Shown here: one piece after another, positions 44,716 to 54,286 of the stretch
Position numbering within the stretch: position 1 is the stretch's first letter
Layout of the letters: every line of letters starts with the position of its first letter
NCBI RefSeq assembly: GCF_001022965.1
Contig: NZ_LECZ01000025.1
Span: forward strand, 248,001-312,000
DNA: 64,000 nt
Reading direction: 5' to 3'
DNA from: Enterobacter genomosp. O
GTDB taxonomy: Bacteria > Pseudomonadota > Gammaproteobacteria > Enterobacterales > Enterobacteriaceae
Program-made: the position numbers and the translations under genes
The notes under the pieces: generated by a model
What the model saw: only the letters and a program-made list of their open reading frames with translations
Told to the model about the DNA's origin: nothing
Database searches by the model: none

Positions 44716-47253
44716 ATGAGCTGGGAATATACGACCGAACCGCCTAAACAACATGGACGCTCAATGCTTATTGCATTGGGATGTACCCTGCTGGGCGTTT
44801 GCGTGCAAAAAGTTCTGGCCGAAGATTATTTCAACCCGGCGCTGCTGGATATCGACAACCCCGGTCAGGGGAAAACGGATCTGAGTATTTATGAGATAGG
44901 CCCCGGTCAGGCGCCGGGGAAATATCACGTCGACGTCTTCGTTAACAATAATAAAGTGGCAAGTAAAGAGATTGAATTTACGCTGAAAAAAGATGCCAGC
45001 GGGAAATCAACCCTGCAGCCGTGCCTGAGCGCGGCCCAGCTAAAAAGCTTCGGTATTAAAATCGACAAATTTGTGCAGGATGACAAGGCCCAGTGTGTTG
45101 ACCTGAGCGTTATCCCTTCCGCCAGCGCCACGTTTCACGTTAATCCGCAGCAGCTGCTGTTAAGCATTCCTCAGACCGCCATCACCCAGGTGCCGCGCGA
45201 TTACGTCGACCCGCAGGAGTACGACGAAGGGATAAATGCCCTGCTGCTGAATTACAGCTTCACCGCCGGGGACAACCACGGCAAAGGTGAAAACGGTACC
45301 GACCAGCGCAGTGAGTTTCTTAACCTGCGTCCGGGGCTTAACCTCGGGGCGTGGCGCTTGCGTAACTACTCCACCTGGAGCAAAACCAGCGGTGACGCGG
45401 AAAGTGAGTTTTCGTCGGTCTATACCTATGCCCAGCGCGATATTATCGCCCTCGGCAGCAACGTCAAATTCGGGCAAAGCTCTTCACCTTCGGACGTGTT
45501 TGACAGCATCTCTTACACCGGAGCGCAGATCGCTTCGGATGACGACATGCTCCCTGACAGCATGAAGGGTTTTGCACCGGTGATCCGCGGAACGGCGCAC
45601 AGCAACGCCCAGGTTATCGTCCGCCAGAACGGTTACGTCATTTACCAGAACTATGTCGCCCCCGGCGCGTTTGAGATTAACGATCTCTACCCCACCGGCG
45701 GCAGCGGCGATTTGAACGTCACCGTTAAAGAGACGGATGGCAGCGAACAACATTTCGTGGTGCCCTACGCGTCGGTGCCGGTCTTGCAGCGTGAAGGCCG
45801 CTTTAAATACAGCCTTACCGCAGGTCGCTATCGCAGCTACGACAGCGACGTCGAAAAAACGCCTTTCATGCAGGGTACGGCAATCTACGGGTTGCCTTAC
45901 GGCTTTACGGCCTACGGCGGCGTGCAGGCCAGCCAGTACTACGATGCGCTGGCGCTGGGGTTCGGTAAGAACATCGGCGATTTTGGCGCGTTCTCGGTGG
46001 ACCTTACCGACGCGAAATCGGAGATGCAGGACCAGGATCCGACTCACGGCCGCTCCTGGCGCATCCGCTACAGCAAAGATTTTGCTACCACCGGCACCCA
46101 TTTTTCCATGGCTGGCTATCGCTATAACAGCAAGGGATTTTACACCCTGCAGGACACCCTGGATTCCCATACCCGCAATGACGACTGGGAAACGCCGGAC
46201 ACCCGACGCAGCCGCGAAGAGGCCACTATCGATCAGTCTCTGGGCGGTTCGTTCGGTTCGCTGACCTTAAGCCTGGTCAAAGAGAGCTACTGGAACTCAA
46301 ACCAGGGAATGACCTCAATGAACCTGGGTTACAACAACTCGTGGCACGGCATCAGCTACGGCCTGAGCTACGGCCTGGATAAAAACACCCGTGACGGCAG
46401 CGACGACGACAACGAAAAAACCAGCGAGCAGACCATCGCCTTCAACGTCTCCGTTCCTCTTGACCACTGGCTCAGCAACACCTGGGTGAACTACAACCTG
46501 AACAGCACGAAACACGATACGACCCAAAGCGTGGGCCTAAACGGCACCGCGCTGGCTGGCAATAACCTCAGCCGGGGCGTTCAGCAGGGCCACAGCCAAA
46601 GCAGCGGCAACAGCACCAGCCTGAATGCCGATTACAAAGGTACCTACGGTGAAGTGAACGCGGGTTATTCACAGGATAACCAGCAGCAGCAGCTCAACGT
46701 CGGCCTTCAGGGGAGCATGATCGCCCATGCGCACGGCGTTACGCTGGGTCAGCCGATGGGCGAGACGGCCGCGCTGGTCGAAGCGCCGGGTGCGGACGGC
46801 ACGAACATCAGCAATCAGACCGGCGTGAATACCGACTTCCGCGGCTATGCCATTGTGCCTTACGTGTCGCCGTATCGTCATAACACCCTTGCGCTCAACA
46901 CGGAAACGCTGCCGGGAAATGCGGACGTCGATCAGGCAGCCAAAACCGTGACGCCAACGCGCGGCGCCATCGTGCGCGCCCACTATGAAACGCACGTTGG
47001 CAGCCGGGTATTAATGACGCTGAAACGCGCTGACGGACGCGCAATCCCGTTCGGCGCGACGGCATCTCAGGCCCATCAGGACGGCGAGTTTATCGTGGGC
47101 GATGGCGGGCAGGTTTATCTGACCGGCATGCATGAAAAAGGGACGGTTGACGTCAGCTGGGGGAAAACCGCCGACAGCCACTGCACCGCTGCCTACCACC
47201 TGCCGGCAAAAGACGATAGTGCAGTCCTTAACGTCACGGCGCAGTGCGTATGA
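44716..47253 (+). CDS. Fimbrial outer-membrane usher (FimD/PapC family)
   Basis: The 845-aa usher has an unusually long basic leader before its hydrophobic signal (LIALGCTLLGVCVQKVLA, to about residue 35), an N-terminal chaperone-binding domain (EDYFNPALLDIDNPGQGKTDLSIYE), a 24-strand pore with plug (FAPVIRGTAHSNAQVIVRQNGYVIYQNYVAPGAFEINDLYPTGGSGDLNV), and a C-terminal domain with a disulfide (Cys in SHCTAAY and AQCV). It secretes and assembles the pilins. It lies 26 nt after the chaperone. The signal could begin at the Met near residue 17. Confidence 0.93.
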   Translation: MSWEYTTEPPKQHGRSMLIALGCTLLGVCVQKVLAEDYFNPALLDIDNPGQGKTDLSIYEIGPGQAPGKYHVDVFVNNNKVASKEIEFTLKKDASGKSTLQPCLSAAQLKSFGIKIDKFVQDDKAQCVDLSVIPSASATFHVNPQQLLLSIPQTAITQVPRDYVDPQEYDEGINALLLNYSFTAGDNHGKGENGTDQRSEFLNLRPGLNLGAWRLRNYSTWSKTSGDAESEFSSVYTYAQRDIIALGSNVKFGQSSSPSDVFDSISYTGAQIASDDDMLPDSMKGFAPVIRGTAHSNAQVIVRQNGYVIYQNYVAPGAFEINDLYPTGGSGDLNVTVKETDGSEQHFVVPYASVPVLQREGRFKYSLTAGRYRSYDSDVEKTPFMQGTAIYGLPYGFTAYGGVQASQYYDALALGFGKNIGDFGAFSVDLTDAKSEMQDQDPTHGRSWRIRYSKDFATTGTHFSMAGYRYNSKGFYTLQDTLDSHTRNDDWETPDTRRSREEATIDQSLGGSFGSLTLSLVKESYWNSNQGMTSMNLGYNNSWHGISYGLSYGLDKNTRDGSDDDNEKTSEQTIAFNVSVPLDHWLSNTWVNYNLNSTKHDTTQSVGLNGTALAGNNLSRGVQQGHSQSSGNSTSLNADYKGTYGEVNAGYSQDNQQQQLNVGLQGSMIAHAHGVTLGQPMGETAALVEAPGADGTNISNQTGVNTDFRGYAIVPYVSPYRHNTLALNTETLPGNADVDQAAKTVTPTRGAIVRAHYETHVGSRVLMTLKRADGRAIPFGATASQAHQDGEFIVGDGGQVYLTGMHEKGTVDVSWGKTADSHCTAAYHLPAKDDSAVLNVTAQCV

Positions 47254-47270
47254 CCCTTTCCGAGGAAAAA

Positions 47271-48260
47271 ATGAACATGTTTAAATATGCCTTTGCGCTG
47301 GTTGTCTTCCTCACAAGCGCGTGTCTGATACCGCATGCTCAGGCGGCGACAACCTGTGACAGCACCAATCTGCCCTATACCCTTGATGCCGGTACGCTTT
47401 CCGTACCCACGACCCTCGATATCGGCAGCGTCATCCCAGGCTCGGCAAAGACACATACCATCAACGGCAGCTGTTCCGGAACGATTTCTAGTCATACCAT
47501 TATTTCCTGCTACTACGGAACGGGAACGGAAGTTTCAGGCATGCCGGGCGTTTACTCCACTGATGTGGACGGCGTAGGGATTCAACTCCTGAACAGTAAC
47601 GGGCAGATCGTTCGCGGAAAGGGTTATTCATGCGACACCACCGCTACGCCCATGGGAACAGTCAGCAGCGACAGCGGACAGACGTTTTCTTTCAGCTATA
47701 CCGAACGGCTAATCAAAACGGCGACACACATCGGGAGCGGAACGATTTCAAGTGCGCAAGATCCCTTTGGATTTGGTGCTTTTCAGTCTGTCGGTATTTC
47801 TGGCGATCGAAATAACAGCCGCTACTCCGCCACGGTTGCGGAAAGAACAGCCACCTGCTCCATTGACCCGCTGAATCTGACGGTCACACTCGGCGATTTC
47901 CCGGTTTCGCAATTTACCCATGTGGGCAGCTATACGGCCTGGAAGAATTTCAGTCTCACCGCCACCTGTACGGAAGCGGTGAATCTTACGGCCTCCGTGA
48001 CCAGCGCGAACGGTGTTAACAGCCAATACGACGATGTGCTCAATCTCACTCCCGGCAGCGACAGCGCCACGGGCGTTGGCGTACGCATGCTGCTGGACGG
48101 TGTCGATCTCAAATATAACTTCCCTATCCCGGTCGGTGGAAGAACCGAACCCAACGTACCGGACAATATTCCCTTCGCGGTGCAGTATTACCAGACGGAT
48201 GCCACCGTCACGGCGGGAAAAGCCAACACGATTGCCACCATCGATATGGAATATCAGTAA
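47271..48260 (+). CDS. Two-domain fimbrial tip adhesin
   Basis: The 329-aa protein has a signal peptide (to about HAQAA, residue 25), an N-terminal domain (about 26-190) with its own cysteine pairs that looks like a lectin domain, and a C-terminal pilin domain (about 195-329) starting ERTATCSIDPLNLTVTLGDFPVSQF and ending IDMEYQ. This layout fits FimH-like adhesins that cap the fibre, but I recognise no close FimH identity, so the receptor is unknown. The start at 47271 has GAGG at 47262-47265. It follows the usher by 17 nt. Confidence 0.75.
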   Translation: MNMFKYAFALVVFLTSACLIPHAQAATTCDSTNLPYTLDAGTLSVPTTLDIGSVIPGSAKTHTINGSCSGTISSHTIISCYYGTGTEVSGMPGVYSTDVDGVGIQLLNSNGQIVRGKGYSCDTTATPMGTVSSDSGQTFSFSYTERLIKTATHIGSGTISSAQDPFGFGAFQSVGISGDRNNSRYSATVAERTATCSIDPLNLTVTLGDFPVSQFTHVGSYTAWKNFSLTATCTEAVNLTASVTSANGVNSQYDDVLNLTPGSDSATGVGVRMLLDGVDLKYNFPIPVGGRTEPNVPDNIPFAVQYYQTDATVTAGKANTIATIDMEYQ

Positions 48261-48270
48261 CGGAGCCATG

Positions 48271-48771
48271 ATGAAAATTTATCCCCTCCTGCTCGTCCTG
48301 GCGAGCCTCTCTGCGGGCGCGACCGACGTTACGCTCAATATCGAAGGGAATATTTACGACACCACCTGCCAGGTAGACAGCGCCAGCCAGAATATGGTGG
48401 TGGATCTCGGACAGGCCACGTCCAGTGATTTCAAGACTATCGGTGATACCGGCCCGTGGAAAAATTTCGATTTAAAGCTCACGAACTGCCCGCCCACGCT
48501 GACGGTGGCCACCATCTCCGTTGACGGCCCGCGTGATACGGCTCACCCCTTTAAATTTGCCAATAGCGGCACCGCTAAAGGGGTGGCACTGGAGCTGGCA
48601 GATCGTCTGGATTATATCGTGCTTGCCCCCGAAGCCCGATTCAGCGTGGTGATTGATGCCGGTACCCACACCGCTGATTTTCCGATGGCTGCACGCTATT
48701 ACGCTACCGCCATGCCCGTGACTGCCGGCACGTTCAGCAGCGTTGTCCAGGCCACCTTTACTTACCAGTAG
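48271..48771 (+). CDS. Minor fimbrial subunit
   Basis: The 166-aa precursor has a short signal peptide (LLLVLASLSAGA) and a pilin domain with Cys in TTCQVDS and LTNCPP and a C-terminal VQATFTYQ donor-strand region. It may be an adaptor or terminator subunit. I prefer the second of two adjacent ATGs because GGAG lies 5 nt before it. Its last 14 nt overlap the 3' end of the convergent dinG. Confidence 0.8.
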   Translation: MKIYPLLLVLASLSAGATDVTLNIEGNIYDTTCQVDSASQNMVVDLGQATSSDFKTIGDTGPWKNFDLKLTNCPPTLTVATISVDGPRDTAHPFKFANSGTAKGVALELADRLDYIVLAPEARFSVVIDAGTHTADFPMAARYYATAMPVTAGTFSSVVQATFTYQ

Positions 48772-50935
48772 GACCGCGCCCCTTAGCACGGATGCTTTTT
48801 TTACGCCCGGCGGCCGGTTTTGCCGGGCGTTTTTTCACTTCGGGCACCTCTGGCTGTTCAATCGGGAATACCGGTAACGCGTTCAGCAGCCGCTGACCGT
48901 AGTTCTTCGTCAGCAGGCGCTTGTCGTAAATCACAATCTCGCCCCAGCAGCCGTGGCTACGAATCAGACGCCCGACCTGCTGGATCAGGTTAAACGACGC
49001 CGCCGGCAGGCTTTGCACCTCAAACGGATAGCGGTTGAGGCTTTTCAGCCACTCCCCTTCGGTGATCACCACCGGACTGTCGATAGGCGGGAAGGCGATT
49101 TTATGAATATGCACCTGCGTCAGATAGTCGCCCTTCAGATCCAGACCTTCGGCGAACGACTGTAACCCCACCAGCACGCTGCGCTCGCCGTTATCGATCC
49201 GCTTGCGGTGCGTTTCCACCAGCCGGTAGCGCGGCTGATCGCCCTGTACCAGCAGAAGCAGTCGCAGATCGGTTACGTGCTCCAGGAAGCGCTGCATGGC
49301 GCGTCCGCTGGCAAACAGCACCAGCATGCCGGGGTATTTTTTGCTCTCGACCTGTTCGCGGAAGTAGGCCGCCATCTCCGCAATGTGCTGCTCTTCGTTG
49401 TCGATAAGCGGCTCAAACGTCATGCGGGGAATCACCAGCTTGCCCTGCTCGCAGTGGTTAAACGGCGAGTCCAGCGCCACAAAGCGGTCGCCCGCTTTCT
49501 CTCTCAGGCCGCTCATCTCCTGCAGCCGCGAGAAGCTGTTAAGGGAACGCAGGGTCGCAGAGGTGACCACCACGTGCGGCACGCTGCGCCAGATCAGCTT
49601 CTCCAGCTGGTCGGCCACGCGGATGCCCACGCAGTGGAAAAAGAGATGGACCTGCCCGTCGCGCACGTCGCGGGTGGCCCATTTGGTGACCGGCGCGCCG
49701 GACGCCTGCGCCATCGAGGCCAGCCGCCAGAGCTTGCTCTGCGCTTCAAACATCCCCAGCGCGCGGTTCATCTGCAGCAGAATACGGTGCAGACGCACCA
49801 CGTCATGCGATCCGGTTTTCTCGCTGAGATCGTTTAAGAACATCTCCGCCAGCCCGCGCAGCTTTTCCAGATGCTTCGCCAGCTGCTGGCAGATCTCCAT
49901 CACCTCTTCCGGCAGTTCTCCCATCGCGAAGCGGTGTTCCGCCTCCTGGGTGGCCGGCAGATAAAGATTCAGGATGTTGTTCAGCGACGAGATAAGGCTA
50001 TAGACCTCTTCGCAGTGGTCGCTCAGCCGCTCGTGCACCGCCAGCGGCGGCGTGGTTTTCGGGCGGAACTGCTCCATGCAGGTCGCCACCAGCTTGCAGA
50101 AGAGATCCAGCTGCAGGCGGAACCAGGGAGCGGTAATTTCGGCGCTCATCTCCAGCGCGTCACGCGCCACGTCCGGCAAATGGTGGCCTTCGTCGAGCAC
50201 CAGCAGCAGGTTTTTGGGCTCCGGCAAGACGGCTTCGCTCTCCAGGGCGGCCATCACCAGCGCATGGTTGGCAACCACCACTTCCGCTTCCTGAATCTCG
50301 CGCCGGGCGACAAAGAACGGGCACTCCCGGTAGTAGTGGCAGTTGCGGTTCAGACAGCTCGCTTTATCGGTGCTGAGCCTGCGCCAAAGGTCGTCGCTAA
50401 TGGCCTGACTGGTGTGATCGCGCAGGCCGTCCCACTTATAGCCGTCGAGCTCGGCTTTGAGCTTTGCACACTGCTCCTGCTCGGCCTTGTTGTTCGGCGT
50501 CAGTTCGTCGTCAAGAAACGCCAGCAAATCTTGCTGATTGGGCTCACTGCTGGCGAGCGCCGCCAGGTTGCGCGGACACACGTAGCGCCCACGCCCAAAC
50601 GCGGCGGTGAAACGCAGGTCGGGAATGATTTTGCGCAGCAGCGGCAGATCCTTGCTGAAGATCTGGTCCTGTAGCGCCACGTTGGCGGTGCTGACCACCA
50701 GCGTTTTTTGCTCTTCCCGCGCGATGGCAATGCCCGGGATAAGATACGAGAGGGTTTTCCCGACGCCCGTCGGGGCTTCAATCGCCAGATGTCGTCCATC
50801 GTCCCCGGCGAGCGTTTTTGCCACGTCAGCAATCATCTGCCGCTGTGGTGCTCGGGGGATAAAATCGGGGATCTGCTGCTGTAGCGCCTTGTACCATGCG
50901 CCAATTTGCGCTTTGAGCGCCGCGGTTAACGCCAT
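48758..50935 (-). CDS. dinG: SOS-inducible 5'-3' DNA helicase DinG
   Basis: DinG is an XPD-like iron-sulfur helicase that unwinds R-loops and D-loops. The 725-aa protein has Walker A APTGVGKT (residues 54-61), four cluster cysteines Cys120, Cys194, Cys199 and Cys205 (the same numbers as E. coli), the DEGH box LLVLDEGHHL and the C-terminal motif VI QQVGRLIRS. A Lys/Arg-rich tail (KKRPAKPAAGRKKSIRAKGRG) makes it slightly longer than E. coli. A LexA box sits 13 nt before the start. Confidence 0.95.
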   Translation of the reverse strand: MALTAALKAQIGAWYKALQQQIPDFIPRAPQRQMIADVAKTLAGDDGRHLAIEAPTGVGKTLSYLIPGIAIAREEQKTLVVSTANVALQDQIFSKDLPLLRKIIPDLRFTAAFGRGRYVCPRNLAALASSEPNQQDLLAFLDDELTPNNKAEQEQCAKLKAELDGYKWDGLRDHTSQAISDDLWRRLSTDKASCLNRNCHYYRECPFFVARREIQEAEVVVANHALVMAALESEAVLPEPKNLLLVLDEGHHLPDVARDALEMSAEITAPWFRLQLDLFCKLVATCMEQFRPKTTPPLAVHERLSDHCEEVYSLISSLNNILNLYLPATQEAEHRFAMGELPEEVMEICQQLAKHLEKLRGLAEMFLNDLSEKTGSHDVVRLHRILLQMNRALGMFEAQSKLWRLASMAQASGAPVTKWATRDVRDGQVHLFFHCVGIRVADQLEKLIWRSVPHVVVTSATLRSLNSFSRLQEMSGLREKAGDRFVALDSPFNHCEQGKLVIPRMTFEPLIDNEEQHIAEMAAYFREQVESKKYPGMLVLFASGRAMQRFLEHVTDLRLLLLVQGDQPRYRLVETHRKRIDNGERSVLVGLQSFAEGLDLKGDYLTQVHIHKIAFPPIDSPVVITEGEWLKSLNRYPFEVQSLPAASFNLIQQVGRLIRSHGCWGEIVIYDKRLLTKNYGQRLLNALPVFPIEQPEVPEVKKRPAKPAAGRKKSIRAKGRGPTGK

Positions 50936-50948
50936 CTTAAACCTGGAA

Positions 50949-50968
50949 TACTGTATAAACAGCCACTA
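50949..50968. promoter_or_regulatory. LexA (SOS) box of dinG
   Basis: On the minus strand it reads TAGTGGCTGTTTATACAGTA, one base from the E. coli dinG box. The CAG half-site is intact and the other half is degenerate, as in E. coli. Confidence 0.85.
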
Positions 50969-51002
50969 TTGTGGCACTTTCTGTTGGCTGCCGCAAAAAG
51001 AA

Positions 51003-51026
51003 AAGCCCGGCTTTACGACCGGGCTT
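51003..51026 (-). terminator. Terminator of rhlE
   Basis: AAGCCCGG (51003-51010) pairs with CCGGGCTT (51019-51026); on the minus strand the left arm is followed by TTTTCTTTTT. Confidence 0.85.
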
Positions 51027-51031
51027 CCAGA

Positions 51032-52411
51032 TTACTGCGGGTTAGCAGGTTTACGCGGGCGGCGTCGGCGCTGCCCTTCCCCTGCCGGTTTGCCTTCGCC
51101 GCTGCGCCATGGGTTTTCGCCGGCGGGTTTGGCATCGCTGTTGCGACGCGGAGGTTTGCCCGATGACTTCGGCGCACCGCCTTCGGCACGACGCGGCTGC
51201 TGACCGCGACCGCCGCCGCCCTGACCGCGACCACCCTGACGACCATTCTGAATCGGCTCCGCCTTAATGGACGGATCCACTTCATAGCCCGGGGTTTCGA
51301 TACGCGGAATCTCTTTTTTCAGCAGGCGTTCGATATCGCGCAGCAGCTTGTGCTCATCCACGCACACCAGCGAGAGCGCTTCACCGGTTGCCGCCGCGCG
51401 GCCGGTACGGCCAATACGGTGCACGTAGTCTTCCGGGACGTTTGGCAGCTCGTAGTTCACCACGTGCGGCAGCTCTTCAATATCGAGGCCACGGGCGGCG
51501 ATGTCGGTCGCCACCAGCACGCGGATGTCGCCAGACTTGAAGTCCGCCAGCGCACGGGTACGCGCGCCCTGGCTCTTGTTGCCGTGGATCGCCGCGCTGC
51601 GGATGCCGTCTTTGTTCAGCTGCTCCGCCAGATGGTTAGCGCCGTGCTTGGTGCGGGTAAAGACCAGCACCTGCTGCCAGTTGCCCTGACCGATCATCTG
51701 GGAGAGCAGTTCCCGCTTGCGCTTTTTATCCACAAAGTGAACGTGCTGCGTCACCTGCTCGGAGGCGGTGTTGCGACGCGCCACTTCCACTTCCAGCGGG
51801 TTATGCAGCAGCTTTTCCGCCAGCGCCTTGATCTCGTCGGAGAAGGTTGCGGAGAAGAGCAGGTTCTGACGACGCGACGGCAGTTTAGCCAGCACGCGGC
51901 GAATGTCGTGAATAAAGCCCATGTCGAGCATGCGGTCGGCTTCGTCCAGCACCAGAATTTCAACCTGGTCCAGCTTAACCGCGTTCTGATGCTCCAGATC
52001 CAGCAGGCGACCCGGAGTAGCAACCAAAACGTCGACGCCGCTGCGCAGCTTCATCATCTGCGGGTTAATGCTGACCCCGCCGAAGACCACCAGCGAGCGA
52101 ATGTTGAGATAGCGGCTGTACTCACGCACGTTCTCACCAATCTGGGCTGCCAGCTCGCGGGTTGGGGTAAGGATCAGGGCACGAACCGGACGACGGCCTT
52201 TGGCGTGCGGCTGGTTTTTTACCAGCAGTTCCAGCAGCGGCAGGGTAAAACCGGCGGTTTTGCCGGTACCGGTCTGGGCGCTCGCCATCAGGTCACGGCC
52301 CTGCAGAACGGCAGGAATAGCCTGCTGCTGGATTGGGGTTGGCTCAACGTAGCCCTGCTCTGCGATCGCGCGCAGAATTTCCGGGTTCAGGCCAAGGGAA
52401 TCAAAAGACAT
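51032..52411 (-). CDS. rhlE: DEAD-box ATP-dependent RNA helicase RhlE
   Basis: RhlE acts on ribosome assembly. The 459-aa protein has the Q motif [11 protein letters not shown], Walker A AQTGTGKT, the DEAD box [13 protein letters not shown] ([11 protein letters not shown]) and the motif [11 protein letters not shown]. The C-terminal third (from about residue 385) is low-complexity RG/GG/PR-rich ([17 protein letters not shown]), which binds RNA. In E. coli, CecR represses or adjusts rhlE, and the CecR palindrome lies in the divergent region. Confidence 0.95.
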   Translation of the reverse strand: MSFDSLGLNPEILRAIAEQGYVEPTPIQQQAIPAVLQGRDLMASAQTGTGKTAGFTLPLLELLVKNQPHAKGRRPVRALILTPTRELAAQIGENVREYSRYLNIRSLVVFGGVSINPQMMKLRSGVDVLVATPGRLLDLEHQNAVKLDQVEILVLDEADRMLDMGFIHDIRRVLAKLPSRRQNLLFSATFSDEIKALAEKLLHNPLEVEVARRNTASEQVTQHVHFVDKKRKRELLSQMIGQGNWQQVLVFTRTKHGANHLAEQLNKDGIRSAAIHGNKSQGARTRALADFKSGDIRVLVATDIAARGLDIEELPHVVNYELPNVPEDYVHRIGRTGRAAATGEALSLVCVDEHKLLRDIERLLKKEIPRIETPGYEVDPSIKAEPIQNGRQGGRGQGGGGRGQQPRRAEGGAPKSSGKPPRRNSDAKPAGENPWRSGEGKPAGEGQRRRRPRKPANPQ

Positions 52412-52582
52412 AAAAACTCCGAACCGCCCCGACCATCACAGGTGTAGTTTTCAGGGAGATATAACGAATAGGGGAGGACAAAAACCACAATGTCGCGAAG
52501 GGGCGGAGTGTAGCAGCTTTTGTGACGTGGCGCATAAAATATCCCTCAGTTCCCTCGACGAGGGCATGAATCAGGCATAGTC

Positions 52583-52602
52583 TTAATCAATCGATTGATT
52601 AA
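52583..52602. promoter_or_regulatory. CecR-type operator palindrome
   Basis: TTAATCAATCGATTGATTAA is a perfect 20-bp palindrome 14 nt before cecR and about 170 nt before rhlE in the divergent region. TetR-family autoregulation is the natural reading. Confidence 0.75.
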
Positions 52603-52616
52603 TTTTTAATGCCGCT

Positions 52617-53294
52617 ATGAATACGACCCCGACGACATCAAAAGGTGAACAGGCCAAAAGCCAGCTTATTGCCGCCGCGCTGGCGCAGTTTGGCGAGTAC
52701 GGACTGCATGCGACCACGCGGGATATCGCGGCGCAGGCCGGGCAGAACATTGCGGCCATCACCTACTATTTTGGCTCAAAAGAGGATTTATATCTCGCCT
52801 GCGCCGAGTGGATCGCCGATTTTATCGGCACGCAGTTTCGCCCGCACGTTGAAGAAGCCACCGAGTTGCTCAGCCAGCCGTCGCCCGATCGCGAGGCCGT
52901 TCGGCAGCTTATTCTCAAGGCCTGCCACAATATGATCCGCCTGCTGACGCATGACGATACGCTCAACCTGAGCAAGTTTATCTCCCGCGAGCAGCTCTCC
53001 CCCACTGCCGCCTACCAGCTGGTACACGATCGGGTGATAGACCCGATGCATACCCACCTGACCCGGCTGATCGCCGCCTGTACCGGGCTGGATGCCAACG
53101 ATACCGAAACAGTTTTGCATACCCACGCCCTGCTGGGTGAAATCCTGGCCTTCCGCCTGGGCCGGGAAACCATCCTGTTACGCACCGGCTGGACACAATT
53201 TGATGAGGATAAAGCCGCGCAGATTAGCCAGGTCATCACCTGTCATCTCGATCTGATCCTGCAAGGCTTAACGCAAAGGAGCCTGAAGTCATGA
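52617..53294 (+). CDS. cecR: TetR-family regulator CecR (YbiH)
   Basis: The 225-aa regulator has an N-terminal helix-turn-helix [31 protein letters not shown] and a ligand-binding TetR C-domain of the DUF1956 type (YbiH C-terminal). In E. coli CecR controls rhlE and ybhGFSR and affects sensitivity to cefoperazone and chloramphenicol. It is the first gene of a cecR-ybhG-ybhF-ybhS-ybhR operon, overlapping ybhG by 4 nt. Its ribosome-binding site is poor. Confidence 0.95.
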   Translation: MNTTPTTSKGEQAKSQLIAAALAQFGEYGLHATTRDIAAQAGQNIAAITYYFGSKEDLYLACAEWIADFIGTQFRPHVEEATELLSQPSPDREAVRQLILKACHNMIRLLTHDDTLNLSKFISREQLSPTAAYQLVHDRVIDPMHTHLTRLIAACTGLDANDTETVLHTHALLGEILAFRLGRETILLRTGWTQFDEDKAAQISQVITCHLDLILQGLTQRSLKS

Positions 53295-54286
53295 AAAAAC
53301 CTGTCGCCATCATTCTGGTGGTTGTTGTTTTACTTGCTGCTGGAGTCGGTGGCTGGCTGTGGTATCAAAGCCATCAGGACCGGGGCCTGACCCTGTACGG
53401 TAACGTTGATATTCGCACGGTGAACATGAGCTTCCGCGTCGGCGGGCGTCTCGCCTCGCTGAACGTTGACGAAGGTGATGCCATTAAGACGGGGCAGACG
53501 CTGGGAATGCTGGACAAAGCCCCCTTTGAAAATGCGCTGCAGCAGGCCAAAGCCGGCGTCTCCGTTGCCCAGGCACAGTATGATCTGATGCTGGCTGGCT
53601 ATCGCGACGAAGAGGTTGCCCAGGCCGCCGCCGCGGTCAAACAGGCGCAGGCGGCCTATGACTACGCGCAGAACTTCTATGCCCGCCAGCAGGGGCTGTG
53701 GAAAAGCCGCACCATTTCCGCTAACGATCTGGAGAATGCCCGTTCATCGCGCGATCAGGCCCAGGCGACGCTGAAATCCGCTCAGGACAAGCTGAGCCAG
53801 TACCGCACCGGTAACCGCCCGCAGGATATTGCCCAGGCCAAAGCCAGCCTTGAACAGGCGCAGGCGCAGCTGGCCCAGGCGGAACTGGACCTGCACGACA
53901 CCACCTTAATCGCCCCGTCTGACGGCACGCTGATGACCCGCGCCGTTGAGCCGGGCAGCATGCTCAGCGCGGGCAGCACCGTCTTAACGCTCTCCCTGAC
54001 CCGCCCGGTGTGGGTACGCGCTTACATTGACGAGCCGAATCTCGGCCAGATGCAGCCGGGTCGCGAGCTGTTGCTCTATACCGACGGCCGCCCGGACAAG
54101 CCGTATCACGGTAAAGTGGGCTTTGTCTCTCCGACGGCCGAATTCACGCCAAAAACCGTTGAAACACCGGACCTGCGTACCGACCTGGTGTATCGCCTGC
54201 GCATCATCGTGACCGATGCGGACGACGCGCTGCGTCAGGGCATGCCTGTCACCGTAACAGTCAACGACGGGGAACGACATGAATGA
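53291..54286 (+). CDS. ybhG: HlyD-family membrane-fusion subunit YbhG
   Basis: The 331-aa periplasmic adaptor has an N-terminal hydrophobic anchor ([19 protein letters not shown]), a lipoyl motif [22 protein letters not shown], a long Gln/Ala-rich coiled coil (about 85-200, [18 protein letters not shown]) and a C-terminal barrel. It works with the YbhFSR ABC exporter. It overlaps cecR by 4 nt and ybhF by 8 nt. Confidence 0.95.
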   Translation: MKKPVAIILVVVVLLAAGVGGWLWYQSHQDRGLTLYGNVDIRTVNMSFRVGGRLASLNVDEGDAIKTGQTLGMLDKAPFENALQQAKAGVSVAQAQYDLMLAGYRDEEVAQAAAAVKQAQAAYDYAQNFYARQQGLWKSRTISANDLENARSSRDQAQATLKSAQDKLSQYRTGNRPQDIAQAKASLEQAQAQLAQAELDLHDTTLIAPSDGTLMTRAVEPGSMLSAGSTVLTLSLTRPVWVRAYIDEPNLGQMQPGRELLLYTDGRPDKPYHGKVGFVSPTAEFTPKTVETPDLRTDLVYRLRIIVTDADDALRQGMPVTVTVNDGERHE

